From assembly GCA_002441555.1 (NCBI GenBank), contig DJWK01000017.1, forward strand, positions 1 through 41,280: DNA of 41,280 nucleotides, in the 5' to 3' direction. Source of the stretch: Thermodesulfobacteriaceae bacterium UBA6232 (GTDB taxonomy: Bacteria > Desulfobacterota > Thermodesulfobacteria > Thermodesulfobacteriales > Thermodesulfobacteriaceae). Positions 31,925-40,450 of this stretch are shown here, piece after piece. How positions within the stretch are numbered: position 1 is the first letter of the stretch; each line of letters begins with the position of its first letter. The position numbers and the translations under genes are program-made. Under the pieces are notes generated by a model that worked only from the letters and a program-made list of their open reading frames with translations, was not told the DNA's origin and did not search any database.

Positions 31925-32191
31925 TCAGGGATTAAGACTTTTTTGCTTAAGAATTTCTGATATTTCGTAAGGTGTGGTGGGTTTTTCCTTTTTCCATAAT
32001 TCATGAATATTTTCAGGGGTTACAAGGCCAGCGGCTATTTCTCGCAAAGCAAGAACAATTTCCTTATTGTCAGCTTCAACTAAAGGTTGAGCACCTTCTC
32101 TTAATTGTTTAACCCTTTCAATGGCAAGATGAATTAATCTAAAGCGACTGGGCACTCTTTTAAGGCAATCCTCAACAGTAACTCTGGCCAT
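31925..32191 (-). CDS. rpoZ: RNA polymerase omega subunit
   Basis: This 88-residue small subunit opens with MARVTVEDCLKRVPSRFRLIHLAIERVKQL, the omega family consensus (DCL...N/RFxLv...A..Ra+QL), followed by the conserved helix NKEIVLALREIAAGLVT. It binds and stabilises beta-prime. The longer C-terminal tail (KEKPTTPYEISEILKQKS) is family-variable. GGAGG precedes the ATG. It lies between the nfu-like gene and dnaJ. Confidence 0.93.
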   Translation of the reverse strand: MARVTVEDCLKRVPSRFRLIHLAIERVKQLREGAQPLVEADNKEIVLALREIAAGLVTPENIHELWKKEKPTTPYEISEILKQKSLNP

Positions 32192-32228
32192 AAATAAACC
32201 TCCAAAATTTTAAAAAATTTAAAAAAAT

Positions 32229-32456
32229 TTAAACTGCAACAACTTCGGTAACTTCGGGTATTTCCCTTTTCAGATATCTTTCAATTCCCATTTTGAGGGT
32301 CATCATGGACATGGGGCAACACCCGCAGGCACCCTGAAGTCTCACTTTAACCACTCCCTCAGGAGTTACCTCAACAAGCTCAACATCCCCTCCGTCAGCC
32401 TGAAGCATGGGTCTAACCTTCTCAAGGGCTTTTTCAACGGCTTCTTTAATTTCCAT
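32229..32456 (-). CDS. nfuA: NifU-like (Nfu) iron-sulfur scaffold domain protein
   Basis: This 75-residue stand-alone Nfu domain opens MEIKEAVEKALEKVRPMLQADGGDVELVEV, as in NifU C-terminal domains. The cluster-binding CxxC (CGCCPMS) is followed by MTLKMGIERYLKREIPEV. It can accept or pass a cluster during iron-sulfur assembly. GAAGGAGG lies before the ATG. It heads the leftward operon, opposite ilvD, whose Fe-S enzyme could be a client, though that is only an inference from position. Confidence 0.93.
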   Translation of the reverse strand: MEIKEAVEKALEKVRPMLQADGGDVELVEVTPEGVVKVRLQGACGCCPMSMMTLKMGIERYLKREIPEVTEVVAV

Positions 32457-32484
32457 TCCGAAACCTCCTTCTAAATTTTTTATA

Positions 32485-32530
32485 AATTTAATACATTTTT
32501 CCTTGACAGCAAGTTTTTTTTAATTACAAT
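32485..32530. promoter_or_regulatory. Divergent overlapping promoters between nfu-like gene and ilvD
   Basis: Rightward: TTGACA (32503-32508), 16 bp, TACAAT (32525-32530), about 40 bp before the ilvD start. Leftward: TTGCTG (32507-32512), 16 bp, TAAATT (32485-32490). The two -35 boxes overlap (CTTGACAGCAAG), so the polymerases could interfere. Confidence 0.55.
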
Positions 32531-32572
32531 CAATTTTTAATAGCTTTAAAAACTGGGGAGGGAAGACTCTAA

Positions 32573-34228
32573 ATGAGAAGTGATAGAATAAAAAAGGGAA
32601 TAGAAAGAGCTTCTCATAGATCTTTATTAAGAGCCCTTGGTTTTGATGATGATGAATTGAAGGCACCTCTTATCGGGATAGCCAATTCCTTTAATGAAAT
32701 TATCCCTGGACATATTCATTTAAGAAATGTTGTTGAGGCTGTTAAAGCTGGTGTAAGGCAGGCTGGAGGGGTTCCTGTAGAATTTGGTGTAATCGGGGTT
32801 TGTGACGGAATTGCAATGAATCATGAGGGAATGAAATATTCCTTGGTTAGTAGGGAAATTATTGCGGATTCAGTGGAAATCATGGCAGAAGCTCATGCCT
32901 TTGATGGTTTGGTCCTTGTTACAAGCTGTGATAAAATAACCCCCGGGATGCTTATGGCAGCTTTTAGAATTAATATCCCTGCTATTTTGATTGCTGGTGG
33001 GCCCATGCTTACCGGGGATTTTAAAGGTCAAAAGGTGAATTTGATTTCTGCCTTTGAAGCCATTGGAAAAGTTAAAAAGGGTGAGATGAGTGAGGAAGAA
33101 CTTTTTGAACTTGAAAAATGTGCCTGTCCAACTTGTGGATCCTGTGCAGGGATGTTTACAGCCAATTCTATGAATTGCTTAACCGAGGCCTTAGGTCTTG
33201 CCCTTCCAGGGAATGGCACCATACCTGCGGTATATGCTGAAAGAATTCGTCTTGCCAAAGAAACAGGAAAGGCCATTGTAAGGCTTGTGAAAAAGGGGCT
33301 CACTCCTAAAAAGCTTATAACAGAAGCTTCCTTTAGAAATGCTATTGCTGTAGATATGGCCCTTGGCTGTTCAACCAATACGGTGCTTCATCTTTTGGCC
33401 ATCGCGAAAGAGGCGGAAATTCCCCTTGATTTGAAAACCTTTGATGAGATTTCAAGAAAAACCCCTGTTCTTGCCAAACTCATTCCTGCAGGGCCTCACA
33501 GTGTGCCAGAACTTCATCAGGCCGGAGGAATCCCTGCTGTAATGAAGGAATTGGCCAAAGAAGGCCTTATTGATACCTCCTGTAAAACTGTTTCAGGAAA
33601 AACTGTGGGGGAAATCATTGCCAAAGCTGAAAATAGAAATCCCGAAGTATTAAGACCTATTGATAATCCCTATGCTCAAGAGGGAGGTATTGCCATTCTT
33701 TACGGAAATCTTGCCCCTGAAGGTGCGGTGGTTAAAACCAGTGCAGTTTTACCTGAAATGATGAGGCATAAAGGCCCAGCAAGGGTTTTTAATTCCGAAG
33801 AAGAGGCGTATAAAGCTATTCTCTCTGGGAAAATTAAACCTGGAGATGTGGTGGTTATCCGTTACGAAGGGCCTAAAGGAGGCCCTGGAATGAGAGAGAT
33901 GCTCTCTCCTACCTCAGCCATAATTGGAATGGGCCTTGGAGCCTCAGTTGCTCTTATTACTGATGGAAGATTTAGTGGGGGGACTCAGGGAGCCTGTATA
34001 GGTCATGTTTCTCCAGAGGCAGCAGAGGGTGGTCCCATTGCCTTCGTTGAAGAGGGAGATATCATTGAGATTGATATTCCTGCAAGAAAACTGGAACTTA
34101 AGGTGTCCGAGGAGGAGCTTGAAAAGAGAAGAAAAAAATGGAAACCTCCTCAGAAAAAATTAAAGGGAGTCTTGAAAAAATATTTTAAATTAGTAAAATC
34201 TGGATCTTACGGGCCTGTGCTTGAATGA
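32573..34228 (+). CDS. ilvD: Dihydroxy-acid dehydratase
   Basis: IlvD dehydrates the dihydroxy acids in the last shared step of valine and isoleucine synthesis. The 551 residues include ANSFNEIIPGHIHLR, GVCDGIAMNHEGM, TSCDKITPGMLMA with Cys119, CPTCGSCAGMFTANSMN with Cys191, and the PGxREMLSPTSAI and GRFSGGTQGACIGHVSPEA blocks. The PGH (rather than PC-) near residue 45 matches the E. coli-type enzyme with an oxygen-sensitive cluster. A GGGGAGGG site and a good promoter (32503-32530) precede the ATG. mlaE starts four bases before the stop. Confidence 0.97.
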   Translation: MRSDRIKKGIERASHRSLLRALGFDDDELKAPLIGIANSFNEIIPGHIHLRNVVEAVKAGVRQAGGVPVEFGVIGVCDGIAMNHEGMKYSLVSREIIADSVEIMAEAHAFDGLVLVTSCDKITPGMLMAAFRINIPAILIAGGPMLTGDFKGQKVNLISAFEAIGKVKKGEMSEEELFELEKCACPTCGSCAGMFTANSMNCLTEALGLALPGNGTIPAVYAERIRLAKETGKAIVRLVKKGLTPKKLITEASFRNAIAVDMALGCSTNTVLHLLAIAKEAEIPLDLKTFDEISRKTPVLAKLIPAGPHSVPELHQAGGIPAVMKELAKEGLIDTSCKTVSGKTVGEIIAKAENRNPEVLRPIDNPYAQEGGIAILYGNLAPEGAVVKTSAVLPEMMRHKGPARVFNSEEEAYKAILSGKIKPGDVVVIRYEGPKGGPGMREMLSPTSAIIGMGLGASVALITDGRFSGGTQGACIGHVSPEAAEGGPIAFVEEGDIIEIDIPARKLELKVSEEELEKRRKKWKPPQKKLKGVLKKYFKLVKSGSYGPVLE

Positions 34229-34992
34229 ATCTTTTTCAGCTATTAGGTAGAGGCTTTATAAAAGTTCTTCGGGATTCAGGGGGAATTTTTCTCTTTTTTT
34301 GGAAGGCCTTTTTTTATACCTTTTATCCTCCTTTAAGAATAAGGCTTTTCTTTAAACAAATGGAATTTATAGGGGTAAAGTCCTGGCTTGTAGTTGCCCT
34401 AACGGCTCTTTTTTCTGGAATGGTTACAGCCTATCAGGTGCATCATGCCCTTGTGAAATTTGGGGGACAGAGTGTGCTTGGTGGGGTGGTAGCCATTACT
34501 CTTACAAGGGAGCTTGGGCCTGTTTTGAGTGCTATTATGGTGGTAGCGAGAGCTGGATCAGCTATGACTGCAGAACTTGGAAGTATGAGAATAACCGAAC
34601 AGATTGATGCCCTAAAAATTATGGCTGTTAATCCCATACAATATCTTATTACACCAAGACTTTGGGCAGCAATGATTGTGGTCCCTTTACTAACAGCTAT
34701 GGCAGATTTAATAGGTATTGCTGGTGGATATCTTATCGGGGTTCTTGTCCTCGGTATTGACCACGGCATTTTTATGGCCCGCATGGAGGATATGGTGGAG
34801 CTTATTGATATTATGAGCGGAATCTATAAGTCCATCTTTTTCGGAGCCTTTATGGTAGCTGTTTGCGGATATAAGGGGTATTATGCCTCTGGAGGAGCAG
34901 AGGGAGTGGGAAGGGCAACCACTGAGGCTGTAGTTATTTCCTCTGTGGGAATCCTTGTGTCTGATTATATTTTGACAACCCTCTTTTTCTAA
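34225..34992 (+). CDS. mlaE: ABC transporter permease MlaE
   Basis: This is an inner-membrane permease of the Mla phospholipid transporter, 255 residues. Several hydrophobic segments are seen, with the MlaE signature ALTALFSGMVTAYQVHHAL, ALTRELGPVLSAIMVVARAGSAMTAELGSMRITEQIDAL, AVNPIQYLITPRLWAAMIVVPLLT, and SIFFGAFMVAVCGYKGY. MlaEFD moves lipids between the inner and outer membrane. It overlaps ilvD by four bases and is followed by mlaF after six. Confidence 0.95.
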   Translation: MNLFQLLGRGFIKVLRDSGGIFLFFWKAFFYTFYPPLRIRLFFKQMEFIGVKSWLVVALTALFSGMVTAYQVHHALVKFGGQSVLGGVVAITLTRELGPVLSAIMVVARAGSAMTAELGSMRITEQIDALKIMAVNPIQYLITPRLWAAMIVVPLLTAMADLIGIAGGYLIGVLVLGIDHGIFMARMEDMVELIDIMSGIYKSIFFGAFMVAVCGYKGYYASGGAEGVGRATTEAVVISSVGILVSDYILTTLFF

Positions 34993-34998
34993 TAGACT

Positions 34999-35748
34999 AT
35001 GATAAAAATAGTTAATCTAAAAAAAAGTTTCAATTCTCACGAGGTTTTAAGAGGTGTAAATCTTACCATTCCTGGTGATAAAATTTCTTTTATTATGGGG
35101 AGAAGCGGAACGGGTAAAAGTGTGCTTTTGAAGCACATTGTGGGGCTTTTAAAGCCTGATGAAGGAGAGATCTGGTTTGAAAATCAGGATATAACCAAGC
35201 TATCAGAAAGAGAGCTTCAGAAGATAAGAAAGAAAATAGGCTTTCTCTTTCAGGAAGGAGCCCTTTTTGATTCTATGACGGTGGCTGAAAATGTGGCCTT
35301 TCCACTGCAGGAACACACCAAGCTTTCAAAAAGGGAAATTAAGGAGAAGGTAGAGGAATTGCTACAGGCTGTGGAACTTTTTGAGGCTAAAGATAAATAT
35401 CCCTCAGAACTTTCAGGTGGTATGAGAAAAAGGGTAGCCCTTGCAAGAACCCTTGCCTTAAATCCCCAGGTAATTTTATTTGATGAGCCAACAACCGGGC
35501 TTGATCCCATTCTTCAAATTACCATCATGGATCTTATTAAAAAGATTAAAGAAACCTTTCATCTTACCTGTGTAATTATTAGCCATGATTTAATTCTTGC
35601 ATATAAATATGCGGATTATATTGCCTTTCTTGATCAGGGAGTTATTATTGAGGAGGGGGATGTGGAAAAGATTAAAGCTTCAACTCATCCTTTTGTGGTA
35701 AAGTTTAGAGAAAGTGCTTTGTTGGATTTAGAAAAAAAGGAGGTGTAA
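34999..35748 (+). CDS. mlaF: ABC transporter ATPase MlaF
   Basis: This 249-residue ATPase has Walker A GRSGTGKSVLLKH near residues 34-46, a Q-loop GFLFQEGALFDSMTV, the signature LSGGMRKRVALARTLA, Walker B VILFDEPTTGLDP and a switch His in ISHDLILAYKYAD. These fit the MlaF/Ttg2A subgroup (the LSGGMRKR form). It drives lipid transport with MlaE and MlaD. It is 6 bp after mlaE and 3 bp before mlaD. Confidence 0.95.
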   Translation: MIKIVNLKKSFNSHEVLRGVNLTIPGDKISFIMGRSGTGKSVLLKHIVGLLKPDEGEIWFENQDITKLSERELQKIRKKIGFLFQEGALFDSMTVAENVAFPLQEHTKLSKREIKEKVEELLQAVELFEAKDKYPSELSGGMRKRVALARTLALNPQVILFDEPTTGLDPILQITIMDLIKKIKETFHLTCVIISHDLILAYKYADYIAFLDQGVIIEEGDVEKIKASTHPFVVKFRESALLDLEKKEV

Positions 35749-35751
35749 AAA

Positions 35752-36789
35752 ATGGCCAATAGAGGGGCAACAGAAATAAAAGTAGGTATTTTTGTGTTTC
35801 TTGGTATTCTTGCACTTCTTGCTTTAACAGTAAGACTTGCTCAGGAGGCTTTTACTCCTAAGGATACCTATAAACTTTATGCAGTATTTGATAGTGTTTC
35901 TGGCTTAATAAAAGGGGCAAAAATTGAAATGGCTGGTGTTCCCATAGGAAAGGTGGGAGAGATAAGTCTAACTCCTGAAGGAAAGGCAAAAGTAGAACTT
36001 TTAATTTATAATAAATATAAGGTTCAGGAAGATGCTACAGCGGTGGTAAGGACCTTTGGAGTTCTTGGTGATAAATATATAGTAATTCGTCCTGGGACTT
36101 CTCAGGCTTATCTTTCAGAGGGGGGAACTATAGCCAAAACAGAAAGTCCTGTTGACCTTGACCAGATTCTTGCGAGTATAGGGCCAGCTGTGGAAGGTTT
36201 AAAAGATGTTCTTGGAACCCAAGAGGGCAAGGAAAATTTAAAAATCCTTGTGGCTAATATAAAAGATGCTTCCGAAAGCTTCAAAAAAATCGCTGAAAAG
36301 GTGGAGAAAGGGCAGGGCACCCTTGGAAAACTTATAACCGATGACAGACTTTATAAGGATTTGGCCGAAGTTTCTCAAAGTTTAAAGAAAATTGCCCTTC
36401 AGATAGAAAGAGGAGAAGGGACCCTTGGTAAACTGGTAAAGGATGAAACCCTTTATAATAATTTAAAAAATACCGCTTCAAATCTTGAAAAGGTTTCCAA
36501 AAGACTTGAAAGAGGAGAAGGAACCCTTGGAAAACTTATTAATGACGTTGATCTCTACAGAGACTTAAAGAGCCTTTCAAAGGATTTAAAGAATGCTGCA
36601 TCCAATCTGGATAAAATTGCTGCAAGAATTGAAAGAGGAGAGGGTACCCTTGGAAAACTTTTAAAAGATGAGTCCCTTTACACAGAGGTTAAAAAGACCT
36701 TAAAGAGTGTCAATAGGGCAGCCAAAGGGGTTGAAGAACAGGTGCCCATTTCAGTTCTCGGAACAGTTGCAGGTGCTGCAATGAAATAG
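35752..36789 (+). CDS. mlaD: MCE-domain lipid-binding subunit MlaD, with repeats
   Basis: MlaD (345 residues) is anchored by one N-terminal transmembrane segment (VGIFVFLGILALLALTVRLA, 11-30), followed by the periplasmic MCE domain (SGLIKGAKIEMAGVPIGKVGEISL, then FGVLGDKYIVIRPG). The MCE ring receives lipid at the inner membrane. After it comes a long helical part with four copies of RGEGTLGKL-x-x-D-x-x-LY at DNA 36307-36690, spaced 34, 34 and 41 residues. The E. coli protein (183 residues) lacks such an extension; the longer form resembles MCE proteins with a needle-like coiled tail. The gene closes with no evident terminator. Confidence 0.93.
   Translation: MANRGATEIKVGIFVFLGILALLALTVRLAQEAFTPKDTYKLYAVFDSVSGLIKGAKIEMAGVPIGKVGEISLTPEGKAKVELLIYNKYKVQEDATAVVRTFGVLGDKYIVIRPGTSQAYLSEGGTIAKTESPVDLDQILASIGPAVEGLKDVLGTQEGKENLKILVANIKDASESFKKIAEKVEKGQGTLGKLITDDRLYKDLAEVSQSLKKIALQIERGEGTLGKLVKDETLYNNLKNTASNLEKVSKRLERGEGTLGKLINDVDLYRDLKSLSKDLKNAASNLDKIAARIERGEGTLGKLLKDESLYTEVKKTLKSVNRAAKGVEEQVPISVLGTVAGAAMK
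36307..36690 (+). repeat. Four-copy repeat region in mlaD (34, 34, 41-residue spacing)
   Basis: The blocks KGQGTLGKLITDDRLYKDL, RGEGTLGKLVKDETLYNNL, RGEGTLGKLINDVDLYRDL and RGEGTLGKLLKDESLYTEV start at 36307, 36409, 36511 and 36634. The third unit is seven residues longer than the others, which equals one coiled-coil heptad. DNA identity between copies is partial, so the repeat is old. It encodes a periodic helix that may set the length of the MlaD tail. Confidence 0.85.
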
Positions 36790-36977
36790 TGATAATCTTA
36801 TTATTTTTCTCTCTTTGGTTTTTGATAAAGTTTTGCCTATTTTTAAAATAGATTTTCTTCTTGTGGTAATTTATTCCAAAAGGTGGATAATAATTAAGAA
36901 CAGGCAATTTGCTATCTTGATTTAATAATGTTGGTTATTAGAATAATTATAAATATCCTTGATAAGGGAGGATAAAC

Positions 36978-37421
36978 ATGGATTTAGAAAAAATTGCAGA
37001 AAAGCTGAAGGATCTAATTCTTGGGGATTTAAAGGAAGAATTTAAGGAGTTTAAAAATTCTGTAACAGGTGAGCTTGCTGGGTATAGATTGGCCATAGAG
37101 AGCATAAATGGAAGAATAGCAAATCTTGAGGAAGAAGTAAGAGACCTAAGAAGGGCTTTAAATGAGACCAATAAACGCATTGATGAGACAAGGGCTGAGC
37201 TTAAATTAGAAATTGCCAAAAACACAGAAAGAATGGACCATCTCAATTCACGAGTGGATAGTCTGAGTTTAAGGGTGGACAATCTGAGTTCAGAGCTAAG
37301 CAAGGTAAAGGACGAACTTGCAAATATAAGAATTGACTTAAATAGGGCTCTATCTCAAAAGGAAATCGTAAATGACCTCCTAATAAGGGTTGAAAGGCTT
37401 GAGGCAAGATTAGCTGCTTAA
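36978..37421 (+). CDS. Coiled-coil protein of unknown function (147 aa)
   Basis: A highly helical, charged protein without recognisable catalytic motifs. From about residue 45 it is an almost continuous coiled coil with heptads (NGRIANLEEEVRDLRRALNET, then NSRVDSLSLRVDNLSSELSK). The opening MDLEKIAEKLKDLILGD is a separate amphipathic helix. GGGAGG at about six bases before the ATG gives a good ribosome site. It stands alone between mlaD (gap 188 bp, which shows only a weak candidate promoter TTGATT/TAGAAT) and the sigma-54 activator. It could be a scaffold or DNA-related protein; there is no evidence to choose. Confidence 0.85.
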   Translation: MDLEKIAEKLKDLILGDLKEEFKEFKNSVTGELAGYRLAIESINGRIANLEEEVRDLRRALNETNKRIDETRAELKLEIAKNTERMDHLNSRVDSLSLRVDNLSSELSKVKDELANIRIDLNRALSQKEIVNDLLIRVERLEARLAA

Positions 37422-37573
37422 ATTTTTTTAAAAATCCCTCTAAAAGAGGATTTAAAAAAATCCTTTTACATCCATTTAAAAATTGGCTTCTATCTGAGGT
37501 TCTTTTTTAGAAAGACCTTTATAGGGAACTGGTATTTTTAATCCAAAGGATTTTTAATGAGCCATTCAATAAA

Positions 37574-37601
37574 TTGACACCTGTCAAAAAAGCTATATAA
37601 T
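37574..37601 (+). promoter_or_regulatory. Promoter with dyad, ahead of the sigma-54 activator
   Basis: TTGACA (37574-37579), 16 bp, TATAAT (37596-37601). A start near 37608 would be two bases before the ATG at 37610, which has no ribosome-binding sequence, so the transcript is likely leaderless. The -35 is half of TTGACA-CC-TGTCAA (37574-37587), an inverted repeat that may be an operator. Confidence 0.7.
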
Positions 37602-37609
37602 CAGCTTTA

Positions 37610-38617
37610 ATGAGTTATCTTTTAGAGACGCGAAATCCAAAGATGGCAGAGATAATAAGGATTATTAAAAAGGTTGCTCCCTCTTCGAGCACTGTTCTTC
37701 TTCTTGGTGAATCAGGAACGGGAAAGGAGGTGCTTGCAAGGTATCTCCATTTTTATAGTCAAAGAAAAGGCCCCTTTGTGGCAGTGAATTGTGCTGCCAT
37801 TCCTGAAGAGCTTCTTGAGGCTGAGCTTTTTGGTTTTGAAAAAGGGGCTTTTACTGGGGCCATTAAGTCAAAGCCCGGAAAATTTGAGCAGGCTGAGGGT
37901 GGAACCCTTTTTCTTGATGAAATAGGGGATTTGCCTCTTAAACTGCAGGCCAAACTTTTAAGGGCTATCCAGGAAAAACAGATAGAAAGATTGGGAGGAG
38001 AAAAACCTATTAAGGTAAATACTAGAATTGTTGCAGCAACCAATCAGAATCTTGAAGCCTTAGTGAAGGAAAAGCGCTTTAGAGAGGATCTATTTTTTCG
38101 TCTAAATGTTATTACCGTTGAAATTCCTCCCCTTAGAGAAAGAAAAGAGGATATTTCACTTCTCTCTCAATTTCTCTTAAAAAAGATTTGTGAAAGAGAA
38201 AACCTTGCAGAAAAAAGGATTTCAGAGAGGGTTATGAAAATTTTTATGAACTATCACTGGCCTGGAAACATCAGAGAACTTGAAAATCTTCTTGAAAGAA
38301 TGGTAATTCTTTCTGATAAAGAAGAACTCGATGTTGATGATTTACCTGCACATCTTAAAAATTTCCAAAAACCCAAAGAGAAAGAAAAAGAAAAGGATCT
38401 CCTTGAAGAAAGAAGCTTTTTTACCAGAGGTTTTCTTGATCTTCCTAGTCTTGAGGAGGGTGAAATATCCCTTAATCAGCTTCTTCAGGAAATAGAAATT
38501 TACTATCTAAAAAAGGCCTTGGAAATAAGTGGAGGAGTTAAAAGCAAGGCTGCAAGGCTTCTTGGTCTTAACAGAACCACCTTAATTGAAAAATTAAAAA
38601 GATATAATCTGGCATAG
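37610..38617 (+). CDS. Sigma-54-dependent activator lacking a sensor domain
   Basis: This 335-residue enhancer-binding protein consists of an AAA+ domain directly at the N terminus and a Fis-type helix-turn-helix at the end. The Walker A is GESGTGKE (33-40), the sigma-54 contact loop is GAFTGA (79-84), Walker B is TLFLDE (99-104), and the sensor and arginine-finger region includes FREDLFFRLNVITVEIPPLRERKEDI. The C terminus (KSKAARLLGLNRTTLIEKLKRY) is the DNA-binding domain. No receiver or GAF domain precedes it (like PspF), so control must come from another protein or from expression. The start has a near-perfect promoter just upstream. Confidence 0.95.
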   Translation: MSYLLETRNPKMAEIIRIIKKVAPSSSTVLLLGESGTGKEVLARYLHFYSQRKGPFVAVNCAAIPEELLEAELFGFEKGAFTGAIKSKPGKFEQAEGGTLFLDEIGDLPLKLQAKLLRAIQEKQIERLGGEKPIKVNTRIVAATNQNLEALVKEKRFREDLFFRLNVITVEIPPLRERKEDISLLSQFLLKKICERENLAEKRISERVMKIFMNYHWPGNIRELENLLERMVILSDKEELDVDDLPAHLKNFQKPKEKEKEKDLLEERSFFTRGFLDLPSLEEGEISLNQLLQEIEIYYLKKALEISGGVKSKAARLLGLNRTTLIEKLKRYNLA

Positions 38618-38637
38618 TTTTTGTATAAAGTTTTTTG

Positions 38638-40449
38638 ATGTTTCTAAAAAGACTGCTTATTTTCTTGATTTTTCTATTTTTATGGAAAGTTCATTTTCTT
38701 TTTTCCCAAACTTCAACTAACCTTGAGAAGTTCTTAAATCTTCAAAAATTAGGAATTCAAGGAGAGGATGAGACTATAAAAGAGCTTAGAAAATTTTATG
38801 CTGTAAGAGATTTTGCTAAGGTAATAGAGGTATATGAAAAACTCGGTCCTTTTATAAGGATTACCCCAGAGGATTTTCTAAAGGTTGCTGAGGCATATTT
38901 TTACTTAGGTTATCCCGATAAGGCTATAGATTTAGCTGAAAGGGCTCAGAGTTTAAAAAGGGGAACATTTCTATATTGTGATGCGGGTATATTAAAAGTT
39001 AAAGCTTTTTTAGTGCTTGGGAAAAATAAAGAGGCCGAAAAGAACTTAAAGGAGCTTAAAGGTACCTTTTGCGAAGAAAGGATTGCTGACAAGATAGATC
39101 TTTTTGAAAACTTTCTCAAGAACCAATTTTCCGAAAAGGAATTTTTAAAGGAATTTTATGAGGCCAAATTTAATTATTTACTCTTAAAAGGGAATTTAGA
39201 GGAGGCAGAAAAGATAGGCTATGAATTTCTCAATTTAACAGGAGAATATAGGCGAGGAAAGGATTTTTTCTTCAAACTAGCTGAAGCCTATTTCAAATTG
39301 GGGAAAATTGACAAGGCAAAAAAGTATTATCAATTGATTATTACAGAGTGGGATTTAACAAAGGAGGCCACCTTTTCAAAATTTAGGCTTTATCAAATTA
39401 CCTATGAAAGGGCTAAAATAAAAGAACTCCTTCCTCCAAAAACTATTGAAGACCTTCTTATGTATATTACGCAAATTAAAATCAAATATACCGATTATAA
39501 GGAGTTCGTTGAGGAGGCCTCTTTTTTGGAAATAAAGGTTAATTTTGAAAGGAAAAATTGGGAAAAGGCAAGGGAATTAGCCAAGGAGTTTTTAAAGGTC
39601 TATCCTCAAAGTAAGTATGTATCTGAAGTTAAAAGGTTCTATTGTGAGGCTTCTTTTTTTATAGTTCCGCAATATTTTTTAGGCTCAAGAATTAATGCCT
39701 TAAGGGAAATTGCAGAAAATGAAAAAGAATATCTTAAGGAATCAGCCTGTGGTGATTTTTATTATACTCTGGGAAAGGAATTTTTTAAATATCGCTTATA
39801 CGGTTTGAGTCTGGATTATTTGCTTAGTGCCTATGATTTAAAGCTATCTCCTGAGAATGAGCCTGATTTCTATTTAAAACTTACCTATTTGGCAAACCTT
39901 TACGGAGAAAAAGAAATTTTTAAACTTCTCTGGGAAAAACTTCATACAAGGTATAGTAAAAAGGTTAAAGATGATCCGGTTTTTCTTTATCTCAGTGCCA
40001 AGTTGATAATGGAAAGGGATTTGGAAGGGGGCTTATCAATTACTAAAAAAATCCCTGACGATGAAGCTACAATTTCATTGAAAAGGGAACTCTACTATAT
40101 AGCCCTTCTTAAGGCCATAAAAGAGAGAAAGTATTTAATGGCCTTTGATATTCTAAAAACCTCAAATTATGAGGCTGATTCTGGAGACTATGTGTTAATT
40201 TTGTCAGAAACAGTGGATAAGGCACCAGATATTTTTGAGAAGGTTCTTAAAGAGGCCAAAGATAAATTTCCAGATAATGCAGAGATAAAATTTCTTGAAG
40301 CTTATTATCTTGAGAAGAAGGGAGATCTAAAAAAAACTCAAGAACTGATAGAATGGTTTTCTAATAAAAAAGATTATTTTTCAGCTTTTGCTCAACAGCA
40401 GAAAAAACTGGAAGTACTTACTAAAAGGGTTCAAGAGATTATTTATTAA
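38638..40449 (+). CDS. Exported TPR-rich protein (603 aa)
   Basis: The start is set at ATG 38638 (MFLKRLLIFLIFLF), which opens a signal peptide. The preceding TTG (38635) adds one Met-like residue. The cleaved region would be near FLFSQTS. The rest is helical, with about ten loosely matching TPR units (for example AEAYFYLGYPDKAIDLAERAQSLKRG, LAEAYFKLGKIDKAKKYYQLII, and ARELAKEFLKVYPQSKYVSEVKRFY). No ribosome-binding sequence precedes it. It lies 17 bases after one sigma-54 activator gene and one base before another, so it may be part of a signalling or assembly unit. Its role is not identified. Confidence 0.85.
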   Translation: MFLKRLLIFLIFLFLWKVHFLFSQTSTNLEKFLNLQKLGIQGEDETIKELRKFYAVRDFAKVIEVYEKLGPFIRITPEDFLKVAEAYFYLGYPDKAIDLAERAQSLKRGTFLYCDAGILKVKAFLVLGKNKEAEKNLKELKGTFCEERIADKIDLFENFLKNQFSEKEFLKEFYEAKFNYLLLKGNLEEAEKIGYEFLNLTGEYRRGKDFFFKLAEAYFKLGKIDKAKKYYQLIITEWDLTKEATFSKFRLYQITYERAKIKELLPPKTIEDLLMYITQIKIKYTDYKEFVEEASFLEIKVNFERKNWEKARELAKEFLKVYPQSKYVSEVKRFYCEASFFIVPQYFLGSRINALREIAENEKEYLKESACGDFYYTLGKEFFKYRLYGLSLDYLLSAYDLKLSPENEPDFYLKLTYLANLYGEKEIFKLLWEKLHTRYSKKVKDDPVFLYLSAKLIMERDLEGGLSITKKIPDDEATISLKRELYYIALLKAIKERKYLMAFDILKTSNYEADSGDYVLILSETVDKAPDIFEKVLKEAKDKFPDNAEIKFLEAYYLEKKGDLKKTQELIEWFSNKKDYFSAFAQQQKKLEVLTKRVQEIIY

Positions 40450-40450
40450 A

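Noticed and set aside
37422..37470. Possible terminator after the coiled-coil gene
   Set aside because: ATCCCTCT/GAGGAT forms only a short bulged stem without a T-run.
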